A DNA stretch of 64,000 bases from Elgaria multicarinata webbii (GCF_023053635.1 NC_086182.1:27451501-27515500), one strand, 5' to 3'; numbered from the stretch's first letter, positions 36,401 through 49,045 are shown. The notes: generated from the sequence alone by a model not told the origin. Translations and numbers: made by a program.

Positions 36401-36839
36401 TGTACAACCCCTGAGCCAATATCATATGCAGCCCTCAGGGCTGAAATGTTGTGCACACCCACTTTAAGTGTTGCCAAAAGTAGGATAGCTATGGATAGAC
36501 TGGCATTTCTGGCCCTGTTTGAGTCTCATTGCTGCTGATATAATAATTGTCTTCTCCCCAGTAACCACTACCTTAGAAAGGCAAAGTGGTAATTTCATGC
36601 TTTTTAAACAAAATGGTCACCAATTATGGAGAGAAAGGTAGCACTCCCCCCTCCTTCAGTTCTAGACAGAGAAAAACAGCCCCTACTATCAGCTGCTGAG
36701 ATCTTCCTATTATCTTCTGGGTGGGGGGAATCCCGCTCCAAATTCTGAGTTCATATCCTGTTTTAAACCTTCGCTCGCTCTCCTTATGTCACATTTTTAT
36801 AAAGTTGTTACTAAAGGAAAATCTGAGAAAAGTTGGAGC

Positions 36840-36866
36840 TCCTCCTCCTCCTCCTCCTCCTTCTTC
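36840..36866. repeat. (CTC)n short tract
   Basis: Eight or nine CTC-type units followed by ttcttcgg. Confidence 0.8.
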
Positions 36867-36986
36867 GGGGTTAAAAATGAAAAAAAACTTTGGTGTTTGA
36901 TGCCTTTGTGTGCAAACAGAGCCATACAGTGGTGCCACATGGGGGCAACTGGACAGTCTTTTTCATAGAACCTTAGAATAGTAGAG

Positions 36987-37719
36987 TTATTATTATTATT
37001 TATTTATTTATTTATTTATTTATATAGCACCATCAATGTACATGGTGCTGTACAGAGTAAAACAGTAAATAGCAAGACCCTGCCGCATAGGCTTACATTC
37101 TAATAAAATCATAATAAAACAATAAGGAGGGGAAGAGAATGCACCAAACAGGCACAGGGTAGGGTAAAACTAACAGTATAAAGTCAGAGCAAAATCAAGT
37201 TTTAAAAGCTTTAGGAAAAAGAAAGGTTTTTAGCTGAGCTTTAAAAGCTGCGATTGAACTTGTAGTTCTCAAATGTTCTGGAAGAGCGTTCCAGGCGTAA
37301 GGGGCAGCGGAAGAAAATGGACGAAGCCGAGCAAGGGAAGTAGAGATCCTTGGGCAGGTGAGAAACATGGCATCAGAGGAGCGAAGAGCACGAGCGGGGC
37401 AATAGTGTGAGATGAGAGAGGAGAGATAGGAAGGTGCTAGACAGTGAAAAGCTTTGTAGGCCAACAGGAGAAGTTTATATTGGATTCTGAAGTGAATTGG
37501 AAGTCAATGAAGAGATTTCAGAAGTGGAGTAACATGGTCAGAGCGGCGAGCCAAGAAGATGATCTTAGCAGCAGAGTGGTGAACAGAAACCAACGGACTG
37601 ATGTGAGAAGAAGGAAGGCCAGTGAGAAGAAGGTTGCAGTAGTCCAACCGAGAAATAACCAATGCATGAACAAGAGTCTTGGCAGAAGAGACAGACAAAA
37701 ATGATCGAATCCTGGCCAA
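36987..37719 (-). mobile_element. L2 LINE 3' end, copy 2
   Basis: It is closely similar to the copy at 29935-30796 over its whole length and in the same orientation. A compound ATT/TTTA tail (36987-37020) is followed by UTR and the reverse-transcriptase C-terminus. The coding remnant is split between two frames (37195-37464, then 37504-37719), so one indel has occurred, and the copy is truncated 5' at about 37719, where similarity to copy 1 stops. Confidence 0.9.
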
Positions 37720-38494
37720 TAAAATCCCCTGCTCAATGCAGGAATCTACCTTAAAGCATACCTAACAGATGGCTCTCCAGCTGCATCCTGAATGCCTCTA
37801 GTGTTGCAAGTAATATTTTTGATTACTTGCAGCAACAACAACAACACAGAGAGGCCAATGATGGGTGTACTCACCAATGTCTGTCCTGTGATTGACTGAT
37901 TGATTGATTACATTTCTATACTGCTCTGAGCTCTCTGTGTGGTTATCAGAGATTAGAATGGAAATGCTTCAAGCAATGTCACAGCAGGGACTGATGTTCT
38001 GGACAGGGCTGCAGGGAGTCATGGACATGTCGCTCACGCTCCCCAGAACCCATAAAAAGGCACCATGTAGTATCCAGGGCTTCAGAATTCAGAGCTGTGG
38101 CAGGAACTATATTGCCGCTAGTAATTTGTGCTTTTGGAAGGGATGCAGGATTCCCGGGAGTCATTGACAAGCAATGAGGCTATTAAAGGTCTATTTTGGA
38201 TCTGGGTTTACTGGAGCATTCTGGGTCTGATGTAAGAATGGATTGGGGTGATGCCAGGAATCCAGGGGCTGTTGTTGTTGGGTTTTTGAGGTCAAAATTG
38301 TTCCATCCCATTGTTGCACAAGCTTGCATTAAAAGAAAAATAATAATAATCCATACACAATTTTATTAACGGATCCATGTTTGTGCACATATTTAAACAT
38401 ACACATTATTAGTGCATACACCAGTTGACCAATGTGTATGTGCACGTTTTAGAAATGTTCAAATAATTTTTGTGCATTTTCCAATGGTATGCAT

Positions 38495-39340
38495 GTTGCG
38501 GGTGGAGGAGGAAGCAAGAAATAAGACACAGACACAGGAGCTTGGGTTAAACTAGGGCCTATTTATTAATAATTTGGTAGCATCATCCCTCCCTGGATCT
38601 GCATGTGAAAGTGAGGGAATTAATATCCTAAAATCAGGCCGCTTTCCTGTTGATAACGGTGAGCCACCCTCCAAAGGAAGGAGTCATGCAAACCGGCTCC
38701 TTCCCTATGTAACACTTTGAAAGTTTGGGGAGACCGACCTGTTCCACCCCCGCTTACTGCCAATAAAGACAGCAAGTAGATGAAGCAAGAGGGTCTCCAA
38801 AGGCATACCATATCCTGACACGGGGGCCACTCAGGCCCCTCAGAGCAGGTCCTCCGGTTGTGCCAATCACCCAAAAGGGGTGCCAGAGTGCTCACCATCC
38901 CTACTTCATATAGCCAATTCCCACACATCCTTGGCACTCACTTTACCAATTAACTTATTAAACAACAACACCCACCCCGGCATAAAACCTGCAGTATGAA
39001 GTAGGCAAAAACCAGTGGCAAAATTCCTACTCAGCCCCTTCTCCAAAGAAGACGACTGGCTAATCCCATACTAGAAGAGGGCGGGAGGGTGGGTCAGTGC
39101 AATGAAAGAGGCCGAGGCCTGGGGCTACCTTTATAGGCACAGCTCCGCCACAAACTCACATGGCTCACGTACCGAACCATGTGCACCACGGCTCACGTGG
39201 AGAGCCATGAGGAGCGTCTCCTTCCGCTCCTCCCACCCCACCCCCCCCGGCAACGTCTGGCTTCCCACCCAAGCTGTTAGCTGGGTGTGTGCCGGTTTTT
39301 TTGAACACACGGCAATCTCAGGAACGTACATATTGCTGAC
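38495..39340 (-). mobile_element. Possible solo LTR or LTR-like fossil
   Basis: The segment is richer in CpG than its surroundings. On the minus strand it shows a TATAAAGG promoter-like box at about 39130 and an AATAAA-type signal at about 38560, in the order expected of an LTR. Clear TG...CA ends and a target duplication could not be fixed, and no second copy occurs in the window, so the assignment is tentative. No coding region is attached. Confidence 0.35.
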
Positions 39341-41406
39341 CATAAATTGTGTTTGGGTTCATTTTCAGGAGATGCAAATTGGGTAAATCCATTTTTTTTA
39401 AAAGAAAATAAAAATAAAAATGACAAATTTCTTACACATCACTATCAAACCCTCTCCGTTTTGGAGATTGCCTTACCACTAGTTCAAAGTTTACATTATA
39501 TTTGAATGAATATAAATATAGAAGGTGCAGCAGCAATGGATAAAATGCAACACACACGTAAACCTCAAGCACTTAAGGGTGTTTCATCAGAGTGTGGTTG
39601 ATTCTGATAATTTGTGTGCTTATAATGGGATTTCTGCACAACTTAGGGACAAAAGTATAACCATTTTCCAGAGTTATTTTTGAACAGAAAAAGAGGACCT
39701 TGTCACATTTTTGTCCTTCTCTGAATGCCATTTCCTTAAAGGAATGTAAGCCTCAGGCTGCTTCCCAAGAGGGTGTCTTTCTATAAAGAACGATTTTGTA
39801 AAAGTAGCTTAGGGACTAGCCCAGCTTCTGAGTAGGCAGGGAGTACAGTGCAGGATTTGCTTGGCAGGGAAATACAAGACTCTGGAATCTAAACGGCTCC
39901 ATGGTGTTAGCTCTTTAATAAACCCAAATCTGTAAGTTAGAAGTAGAAGCTGCAAGTTGAAGGCTCTTGCAGGTTGCATCTTATGGATTTGCAGAATCGT
40001 GAGAGAATTAGGATATCGTACGCTTTGGTTTTCTGATATGGGAAAGAATGCTACTATATGATAAGGTCTTAGTCCATGTGGCAAGGAGCATTATATAGAG
40101 ATGTGCAAAACTCACAGGAGGAATTCCATGTACAAATCTATCTTTCTGTCTGAGAGCAGGAAATGTCCTGCATGTTAGGTGTGTTCAAGGCTTGAACAGC
40201 CAGCCATACATGTTCATGGCTTGAGGAATACAACATTGCAGTGACATATTACATGTGTGAATGAGTCATTGCATAGAAACCACAATACAAAGACTTGCAT
40301 CTTGCCTCCATTGACGTAGAATGGAACCAACAGTCGGCTCTCCAATAGCAATAATTAAATGCTGAGCAAAATGGAAAATACTTTACTGCCACCCAAAAGG
40401 CAAGGAATGAACGACCTAGTCTAATCCCCTGGGGGGGGGAGTTTAAGGACTGGGGTCCTGCCACAGAAAAGACCCTGCCCTCTATTCTCACCAAGCTAGC
40501 CTCACTTGGGACAAAGAGCCAGGGTCCCAGATGAAGATGATAAAATCTGAACATGTTTAGACAGTAAGGCCTAAATAAATCCAGTTAGGACAATGAGATG
40601 CAGGAATGTGCATTGCTGTGTCTTAGGTGTGGGGCAACTCTTGTGGATGATTCAATGCGTTGTATCAATTCAACCAAAAAATGGGTCATTTCAGTGAAGT
40701 TATAGAACACTGTTTAGGTTTAACAGGATTTCAAGTTCTGAACTTACTTGTAATCCAAATATCACACAAGGTTTCCTTTGTATCTTCCATCAGAGCCTTG
40801 TCCTGCAGCTTAGTAGCAAAGCAGAAAAAGAAAAGAAAAAATAAAAGCCATTCCACACCAATATTCTAGGGGAAGGAAGGGCAATTTCCTTTTTGGGACC
40901 TTGCTGGCATTCATCTGCAGTTATTTGGCCATGGCATAAGAGAAAAGAAAAAGTATATTCATAAATAAAGCCATCAATGTGGAGGTGGGCAATGATGATC
41001 CTGTGGCTAACTGCCATTCCTCTGAGAGTTCACATGAAAGAGGCACATTGTTTTGACTCCTGGGAGATGGATATGTTAGGGCTCAGGAACTACAGAAGCT
41101 GAGACAGAGGCTAAATCCTGGGGATGTGGGACAATGGGAATTCCATTCTGTTGAAGCTCAATGGGATTTCATGACATCTACGTATGTTCTGGTAAGCAGT
41201 GGCACACTGTAGCATAACACACACACGATTCTGGAAATGTTTTGTACATTTTTCCCCAGGTCCTGCCATTTGCACAAATAGCAATTTACACATTTAGGGT
41301 GGGGTGTGGATCTGGAAATTTGCACAAATGGTGTTGTATATTTTTCAGATATGTTTTTACTCTTGAACTTCTTCACATGTACCTGATCACAAATCCACCT
41401 GTCCAC

Positions 41407-41643
41407 TATGTATTTACTTATTTTTATTTATTATATTTATATCCCACCTTTTTTACCTCCAAGGAACCCAAGGACATAGTCCTCCTCTCCATTTTATCCT
41501 CACAACAGCAACCCTGTGAGGTAGTTTGGGCTGAGAATCTGTGACTGGCCCAAAGTCACCCAGTGGGTTTCCATGGCTGAGTGGGGACTAGAACCTAGAT
41601 TGCCCGACTCCCAGTCCAGCACCTTAGCCACTACACCACCTGC
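41407..41643 (-). mobile_element. tRNA-derived SINE
   Basis: Best-preserved copy. On the minus strand it runs from gtggtgtagtggctaaggtg (A-box) through ggttctagtccccactcagc (B-box side) and ggccagtcacagattctcag to a gggatataaatataataaat tail. Same family as 5191-5570 and 14128-14356. Confidence 0.85.
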
Positions 41644-42200
41644 AGAATATATTCCGCCTTTGTCCTTGATAGTTTCATCCTCTCCACACACTACTTCCTT
41701 TAGTCCAGTAGAGCCGTATTCCCTACTTGTTGAACTTGTCAATTCCAAAGGACTTGTCAGTTCCAAAGGATTTGTCAATTCCAATTCCAAAGGTATATTC
41801 TGCCTTTGTCCTTGATAGTTTCATCCTCTCCACAGACTACTTCCTTTAGCCCAGTAGAGCCGTATTCCCTACTTGTTGAAGGACTTGTCAATTCCAAAGG
41901 ACTTGTCAGTTCCAAAGGATTTGTCAATTCCAATTCCAAAGGTATATTCCGCCTTTGTCCTTGATAGTTTCATCCTCTCCACAAACTACTTCCTTTAGCC
42001 CAGTAGAGCCATATTCCCTACTTGTCGAAGGACTTGTCAATTCTACCTCCCCATCACCCCTTCACTCAAGAAGTGCCAAAGTGGCAGATGAAATTGACAC
42101 ATTCTTTGACAAGTAGGGAATATGGCTCTATTGGGGTTAAGGAAGTAGTGTGGAGATGATAAAACTGACAAGGACATTTACAAGAGAGGAATATGCCTCT
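41644..42200. mobile_element. Fold-back element with internal tandem array
   Basis: Units of 146-149 bp start at about 41648, 41794 and 41943 (gtatattccgcctttgtcc type) and give about 2.6 copies. The first two units end with about three 18-bp subrepeats (gacttgtcaattccaaag). The segment 42085-42200 is the reverse complement of the unit, so the array faces an inverted arm across a short spacer. The outer words, atattccgcctttgtcc on the left and tgacaaggacatttacaaga on the right, form the element tips. It is non-coding. Confidence 0.75.
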
Positions 42201-42214
42201 GTGGGGCTACACAT

Positions 42215-42503
42215 CAGACAGGCAGACTTGAGATCATGTGCACTTGTGTGCAATTTTGCCAATAAAAATATTTTAAAAAATATCATTTGCACAAATTTCA
42301 ACACACACACACACACGCCAAATTTTGCAAATTGCCATAAAAAAAAAAAAAAAGAATGTGTGCATTGGCTCGACTCACTACAGATCATGTCAACACCAGC
42401 AGCGGGGGAGGGGAGAGGACAGAAGCAAATTTACAGGGTTGAACTGGAAAAAAAATCTGTTGAGTTTTCACCCTCTCCAAGTTGAATGCTCATACATCCC
42501 TAC
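42215..42503. mobile_element. Possible hAT-like remnant
   Basis: The right end catacatccctac resembles the reverse of a TAGGGATGT start, and the interior is AT-rich with (CA)n and poly-A tracts. The left end is not defined. Confidence 0.3.
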
Positions 42504-42642
42504 TACATCCTGGCAGTTAGGGATGCTAGAGAAATTCAAGGTGGATCACAATGAGCTTGGATTTAAAAAAAAACAACCTGCAGAATCCAATGTGAAGGAG
42601 GCCCCAAGAGTGAGAAGTGACAGCAGATCAGGGAGGGACCAT

Positions 42643-42778
42643 ATCAGCCTTCCTCAACATGGTGTCCTCCAGATGTTTTTGACTTCAGCTTTCAGCACTA
42701 CTTACTTTTGACCCTGCTGGCTGGGATTGATGGGAACTGTAGTCCAGCAACATCCAAAAACAAGCTCAGAGAAGGCTG
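42643..42778. mobile_element. hAT-like MITE (cagccttcc family)
   Basis: The ends cagccttcctcaacatgg and gagaaggctg are inverted. The centre has ctccagatgttttt and gatgggaactgtagtccagc. This family is common in reptile genomes. No target duplication is visible. Confidence 0.65.
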
Positions 42779-42907
42779 TCTTTAATAAAGGCTGTAGATA
42801 CTGGCCTAAATAAGTCATGACACATAATAGTACCAAAAAGAAAAGGCATAAAGAATGAAAAGGATGGACATCAGAGGCATACAGAGTCAATCCTTTACAT
42901 ACGTCGT

Positions 42908-43616
42908 TGTGGCGTTACACGCCACAAGTCAGTTCCCTAATGCATGTCTGCTGGAATTAGTAAGTCTGTGGTGCTTAGAATGTTTAGTTAGAATGTCTTA
43001 GGAGGGAGGAGGAGGGATATATAAGGGAATGACTGAGGAGATTGTGTGAAACTTTTAGGTACTCTTTGAGTCTTTAGCCTTTAGTGCTTGAGCTCTCTGT
43101 GTGTAGAGTACTTGGGTTCTGGAGAGATTGAGGTTCAGTGTAGAGTGGGGTGTCTTTTCAGTGGGGTGTGCAGATAGACTGTGTAAAATAAACAATACTG
43201 ATAATAAAATTCAAGAGTGAATGTGTGTGTGACAAGAAAGTGTGTATGTGAATGGGTGAAAGGATTGGATGAGAGGTTTCAAAAAGGTTTTTAAATGTTT
43301 TATTTTGAAACAAAGCTTGTGAACTTTTAAAATAAATTTTAATTATTTTGTTTTAACTACCACAAAAATCCCACGTGTCTGTTTGGCATTTATCATCTGA
43401 AGTTTATTCATTTAGCACCCACTCTGACAATAATTCACCTCAGCACATATAATTCAGAGCGCATAATTTTATTATTGAAATCCTTCTCCATTTAACCCCT
43501 TTCTCCACATAGTTTGGAGAAAGGCCCTCACCTCAGGCGTATATCAAGCGGTGTTGCTTGGCTTGAGCAGGGAGTGTCCGCGGCCGGGCCTGTTGTTCAG
43601 AGCCTGTGTCATTGCA
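42908..43616 (+). mobile_element. Solo LTR fossil, copy 2
   Basis: A 709-bp block of the same family as 11268-11991, in the opposite orientation. It starts TGTGGCGTTACAC, has a TATATAA box and an AATAAA-type signal in the same order, and ends with CA. The 5-bp flanks are GTCGT and GTCAT, a near-perfect target duplication. The two copies are clearly diverged, so both insertions are old. No internal coding region is present. Confidence 0.8.
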
Positions 43617-43745
43617 GTCATTCCTTAGCATCTATATTTTTTTCAGGCTTCATCTTCAGCCACAACACTGACCTAAGGTTAAAAAATGGATATAGGGAAA
43701 CTGGTGCTTCTCAAATGTGTTAGGAATGCATCAGTTGGCTCACTT

Positions 43746-43757
43746 TGTGTGTGTGTA

Positions 43758-43790
<33 letters not shown>

Positions 43791-43791
43791 A
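43746..43791. repeat. (GT)n-(GA)n compound microsatellite
   Basis: About 26 bases of GT repeat with one interruption, then about 18 bases of GA repeat. Confidence 0.93.
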
Positions 43792-43839
43792 TGATTCTCG
43801 CTTTTTCCTCTGCCTCCTGGATTGTTAGGACAAGAAAAT

Positions 43840-44240
43840 AAAACTGAAATTTATGATCAATTGGGTTCATGGCAAGGCTCTCTAGATAAGCTGGGATTGA
43901 TGGCTGCAGACTTGAGCTGCTTGCTGCCTGGTGCTCCCTTTGATGACGGCAGGAGCGCTCCAAAGAAAATGATTTCAGAATGGCAGGCCGGCCACCTGGT
44001 CCTTAGTATAAATCTGCTTTTACTGCAGACAGAGGCTCCTTCTGCTGCAGTTAAGGATATAAGAGCAGCCTTGCCGGATGAGGGCAAAAGCCCATTTCGT
44101 TCTGCGTTCTGTTTTAAGCAGTGGCCAGTCGGTAGCCCCTCTGGGCACCCTCAAGGTGGATGTGATGGCCTTTTCCTTGTTACTTCTTCCAAGCATATGC
44201 TTCAGAGGTATACTGCCTTTCCACAGGGAGGCTCTCATGA
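43840..44240. other. Non-repetitive block, candidate conserved element
   Basis: No transposon signature or simple repeat is seen. The segment reads open over 140 codons (43822-44244, +) but the translation resembles nothing I know. I treat it as non-coding until it is compared with other species. Confidence 0.25.
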
Positions 44241-45460
44241 CTAATCCCTCCTGATAGACTCAGTGGTGCAGCTTGGTAATTTTAGACTCTGAACTTAATG
44301 GTTGTATGTGGTGGGAGAGGCTTTAGATGGCTATGTGTATTACTTCTCTTGTGAAGCACATAAATGACATTTCTCTACTCCCCTCCATTGCCATTCCATG
44401 CTTTAGAAGTGCTTCTACATTCCTGACATATTAGAATGTTTGGCAACTCTGCTTGAAAATAAAATACTAATACTACTGCTAATAATGCACTAATCCTGTG
44501 CACTTTTCCATTTTCAAGCTCACTTTTTATTATTTGTTTTCCTTTTATTGTGAATTTACCAAAACAGAACAGAAAGCAAATTGTGGGTGTATCACACTGC
44601 CATGACCACAAGAATAAAATTAGGGATGGGCGAACTCTCCTGGGTCAGACTCATTAAATGTGAGCAGTGCTGCTTCCACAGCTGTTTGTTCCTGCTCACA
44701 CATCTGCCCTTGCCCAGGACTTCCATTGTGTGTAACAACGGAGGCCCTGGAAATTGTGCATTTCCCTCATTGCATAATTGGGGCTTTTATGGCCATCATT
44801 TATGCAGCAGGGGAAATTATATGACCAAGAAAGAATCTCCATATTTTCACCAGTTAAAATCCAAATAGACTCAATGTCATGCATGCAATTACCAGTTATT
44901 CACACACACACACAGTATGGGAAGCCTGACTGGGACCCTGGCATGGAGGTGGGGGTGAGTTTTGAGTATTGTGCCTTGTTGCAGGCTGGATTGGGGCCCC
45001 TGTCTGTGCTACTTACTTTGAGGAGGGGAAAACTTAAATGGGAGTTTTTCCCCCAGGCCACTGCAGGGAACAAAGGGTTAAAGTGTCTGTATCTCCCTTA
45101 CCGGGGTCCCAATTGGCCAGTCCCAGGGCCTGCAATTTATTTTTAAAAACCGATTAACATAATTGCTGATTGCATGGATGGTGTTGTCTTTTGCTGGACC
45201 TTTGGGCACTGCACAACTTAAATACAGCTTTTTGCGAAGGAATCTTGACATAGTGACTTAATCCCAGCTGCAGATGGGAAGCAAAGCCTTGCTTACGGGT
45301 GCACCCTAAACTAATGATCACCCTGTGCTGATTGATTGAGCTGAGTCTGGCTGTTGCAGAACAGTTTGTGATAGCTCAGGATCTCAAAGAGAGTTGATGG
45401 CCGTGCTTCCTCCCTGCTCAGGGCAGAGAAAGGTTCTGAGCATTAAGGCCAGTTGAGGAT

Positions 45461-45631
45461 GGCTGGGTTCAGACAACACAATAGTCAATGGTGGGTTAAT
45501 AGTCAGCTCCAGGTTTGATTATAGAGGGGGTACTTCCCACAGAATGGATAATGTGCTAATCAATGGTTGTTTGCCATTCTGTTCCTATTACCACCATCCC
45601 CAGTTGATAAGCATGTCATCCGAACTCAGCC
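45461..45631. mobile_element. MITE, cagacaacacaat type, copy A
   Basis: The left end ggctgggttcagacaacaca and right end gtcatccgaactcagcc are inverted. The interior has ggtgggttaatag and atcaatggttgtttgcc words. Related to 46474-46567 and, more distantly, to 1031-1208 and 62142-62336. Confidence 0.6.
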
Positions 45632-45820
45632 AACATGTTCCTACACAACTGTGGAGTGGTTGGTGCTGGTGTTGAGTGGAATAATAGTCAACCCAGCATT
45701 TGACTGACCCAGCCCCCACCCCTGTCCCTGCCCTCCCTCCTCCCTCAGTCCTCCCAGTGCTACCCCAGGAGCCTCTATGAGTTGTGCCAGCTGCAGCAGA
45801 GCACCCAGCATGGTTTTGGC

Positions 45821-46474
45821 TAGGGCTGTGATACACTTCTCTCCGGGTCGGAGAAGCAATAGCGAGGCGGCCTGATTCACCTCCGGAAAAGGTGGAGGTG
45901 AAGAGAGTTGGGGGGGCCTGCGGATCGAGGCGAAGAAGATTGCCTCAATCCGGAGCTCCAGACGCAGGTAAATGGGGGGGAGGGGGACTCATCTGGCGCT
46001 GCTGCTGCCACAGTCCCTTCAGTGATGGTGATGGAGCCAGGTAAGAGGGCAGGGAGGAGGGAGGCTTACCTGTGTCCATCACGGGCTTCAGTTGAGGCCC
46101 CGATTGAAGCCGGAAGTGAAGGCCGAGGCCTCTTCTGGCTTCAAGCCGGGGCTTCAATTGAAGCCCACAACGGACGCAGGTAAGGGGCGGGGGGTTGGCC
46201 TACCTGGCGCTGCCGGAGCCACTGTCCATGCTGCGATGGTGACAGCAGAGCCAGGTAAGGGGGCAGGAAGGAGGGAGGCTTACCTGCGTCCATCACGGTC
46301 TGTCGCAGGATTCAATTGAGGCCCCGGTTGAAGCCGGAAGTAAAGGCCGAGGCCTCTTTTGGCTTCAAGCTGGGGCCTCAATTGAAGCCCATGATGACGG
46401 ACACAGGTAAAGGGGTGGGGGGATCGGCTTACCTGGCGCTGCCGCTGTCCATGCAGCGACGGTGGTGGAGCCAG
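45821..46474. mobile_element. hAT-like serial-hairpin element, copy 3 (truncated)
   Basis: It begins TAGGGCTGTGATACACTTCT and contains the same hairpin plan: TTACCTG and CAGGTAA bounded modules at about 46068-46185 and 46280-46415, the latter two being long inverted repeats around gaggcccc and ggcttcaa words. The right terminus and a target duplication are missing. It ends beside the MITE at 46474. Confidence 0.7.
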
Positions 46475-46567
46475 CCTGACAGACAACACAATAACCAACC
46501 GTTGACTATTTAACCAACAATTGTCTACTTAAACCACTGTTGGTTATTGTGTCATCCGAACTGAGCC
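46474..46567. mobile_element. Short palindromic MITE, cagacaacacaat type, copy B
   Basis: The left arm gacaacacaataaccaac and right arm gttggttattgtgtcatcc pair over most of its 94 bases. The right tip, gaactgagcc, matches that of copy A. Confidence 0.65.
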
Positions 46568-48879
46568 AATGAGTCATCAGCCATGAGCACAGATGGAGGC
46601 TGGAGGCCAAGGATTTTAGAAGATGGAGGCCAAGGAGTATAGTGGCTAAGGAGCGCACTCAGCAGTGGCTTCTCCATGTGAGAGGTGAAGCACAAGGGTG
46701 GGTTCCCGTTGGCCTCAGCAATAATCCCATTATTCGGCTTTCCTTTTGTAGCCTCTTTTTTCTCCCTGTCTGGGAGAAACCTAAAGAGGCTCTTTCTCTG
46801 CCTTTCCAGTCCTGCCTACTTCTTACCTCCATTGCATGGCTTATGAGTAGCCCCTTGCACCCAAGTAGATGATCACTCATGGGGAGGGTTTCCTTGCGCT
46901 CAAGGGCATTGGCCATTTGGAGAAGCAGGCTGTGCTTCCTTCATGGCTCCAGTCTCCTTGAGCTAGCCCTGCTCCCATATCTGGGACTGGGAGCTTTGGC
47001 AAGGTGAAGGTGCTCCTCAAAGCCCATGGAAACCCAAAAGAGCACTATCCCCTGTAACCTGATTGATTTTGTTGGTTTCTCTCTCTCCTAGTTCAACAAA
47101 TGTTTCAGGTTGGCACAACCCCTCCAGCTCCGATGGTCCTGACCACACCACTTAGTGGTGTTGATTGAATACAGAGTTAATTAGACAGTGATTGCATACT
47201 AATGAAATTGCCATTGATTGGTGAAAGGAGAGCAGTAGAATAGAACTGAAAAAGAGCAACCCCTTGACTAAAGTTCAGGAAGAAGATGAGAGAGTGTCTA
47301 AATCCAACCACTTAGTGCAGAATTGAGCAGGCAGTGAAATTGCATGAGTTGCTGTCTTCCTCGATTCCATTGAATACCTATGTGGGTGCAATCTAGAGAA
47401 ATTAGGAAAGTGTACCGGTGTCTCACAGAAGCTGTTGATTTCTTTTAATTCTGAACTGTGTCCTACTAGTATTGAAGTAGATTTTAAGAAGGTATCCAGA
47501 GTTGCAGCATTTGTGCTGAACAGGTGCGGCTGTTGTGTAGTTGTGGTGCTGGTGTCACACAACAATTTGAAATGCCGCCCTTTCTTCCCTTCTTAGAAAA
47601 GGGTGATTTTTCTTCTTCTTCTTTCTTCATGGGGGGTGGGGCAGAAGAGCAGAGTTTTGTTTTGCTCTTTCTAAGTAAAAAAAAAAACTTTCTTGCCCTA
47701 CCTCCGCTCTAGTACTTTATTACGGTGGTACAGAGGTCATGGAAGCCTTCTGGCAAGCACCAATGGCATGGCTGCCCACTCCCAGGTACAGCACCATTTT
47801 GAAGCTTTGCTTAGCTAGCTGGATGGGTTTGGACTTGGGATGCAGTGGTAAAATGGGCTGCTATAATCTACTCCTTAGCAGGCTACATCAGTTGCTAGGT
47901 GCCTGATCTATCAACTTTACCGGTCAATCCTGAGTATGTAGGAGTTCACCTTTGCCACCCCTGACCACCCTGGATACAGTAAGTAGCCTCCAAGGCTTAG
48001 AGCTGTTCAGTTGCAACATCCCGGTAAGTAAGACTCAATCTCTGTGACATTAACACCTTTCCCCTACTACAGAAGGTGGAGGGGTAGCTAAGCCTGGCCA
48101 GTGGACAGATATATTGACCTGTTATTATTTAAAGTTGTTTAACCAGGTTGAGATAAACGAAAGCTTTCAGCTCCTGAACTATCGCACAAATCACAATTAA
48201 GGTGGCACATGTGTTTGGACGACGGAAAATCAATAGCGCCAACAGTATGTTTTAGTCTCTGTTTGGACTTCTGAAGAGAAGTAAATTTCCGAGCCACTGT
48301 GCCTGGGCCTTCCTTCCCATGCAGAAGGAAGCTCTCTTAACGGCATGGTAGGAAGCCCTTGATGATGTGTCTAATATTTCCCCCGTTTATGCATTTCCTT
48401 TCATCAGACAAATCAACTGGCTTGCCACAGTGCAGTTTACCAGCAGGCAGTCTGACTCACTCATGCTTGTAGCATCTACAACTGGGAGCCTGGCTTTCAG
48501 TTGTGCAGATGAAAACTGGGTCACTTCTTCTGCTTGGAACCCCCACCCCCTGTTCTCACAAAAGTAATCACTGTCTGAGCAAGCCCCCCTTTACCCTACC
48601 ACCAAACATCTCTAAACACCCACTCTCCTCCGGTTGTATGTTCAATTTATTTAATCAGTTCAAAAACAAACCATTCTGCCCAGCTATTAAAGCAGATGAG
48701 GCAGGGCAGCGGAAGTGGGGAAGCAAACACTAGGTGGTTGATAACATTCGGTATGTGTGTTTAATTCAAAACAATGTCTCAACAGTTGAGAGAGCCCGTG
48801 CACCATCTCCCAACACTGCGGTGTCCCTGGGCCTGTTTTGAAACATGTTCACAGGAGTTCAAGTTCAACCGCAGCTTTT

Positions 48880-49045
48880 AAAGCTCAACTAAAAACTTTT
48901 CTTTTTCCTAAAGCTTTTAAAACTTGATGTTGTGCAGACTTCTACTGTTACTTTCTACTGTTAGTTTTACCCTACCCTGTGCCTGCTTACGTAACCGTTT
49001 CCCTCGAATTATCCCCATAGTGTAAAGTTGTTGTTGTTGTTAGCT
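48880..49045 (+). mobile_element. L2 LINE 3' UTR fragment
   Basis: Begins with the end of the reverse-transcriptase ORF (reading FKAQLKTFLFPKAFKT then a stop) and continues with tactgttagttttaccctac and cctgtgcctgctt, matching the L2 copies at 29935 and 36987 in opposite orientation. Ends in a (GTT)n run. Confidence 0.8.

Noticed and set aside
43822-44244. 140-codon open stretch on the plus strand
   Set aside because: No similarity to known proteins could be recalled and it has no splice context. Kept only as a candidate conserved segment.
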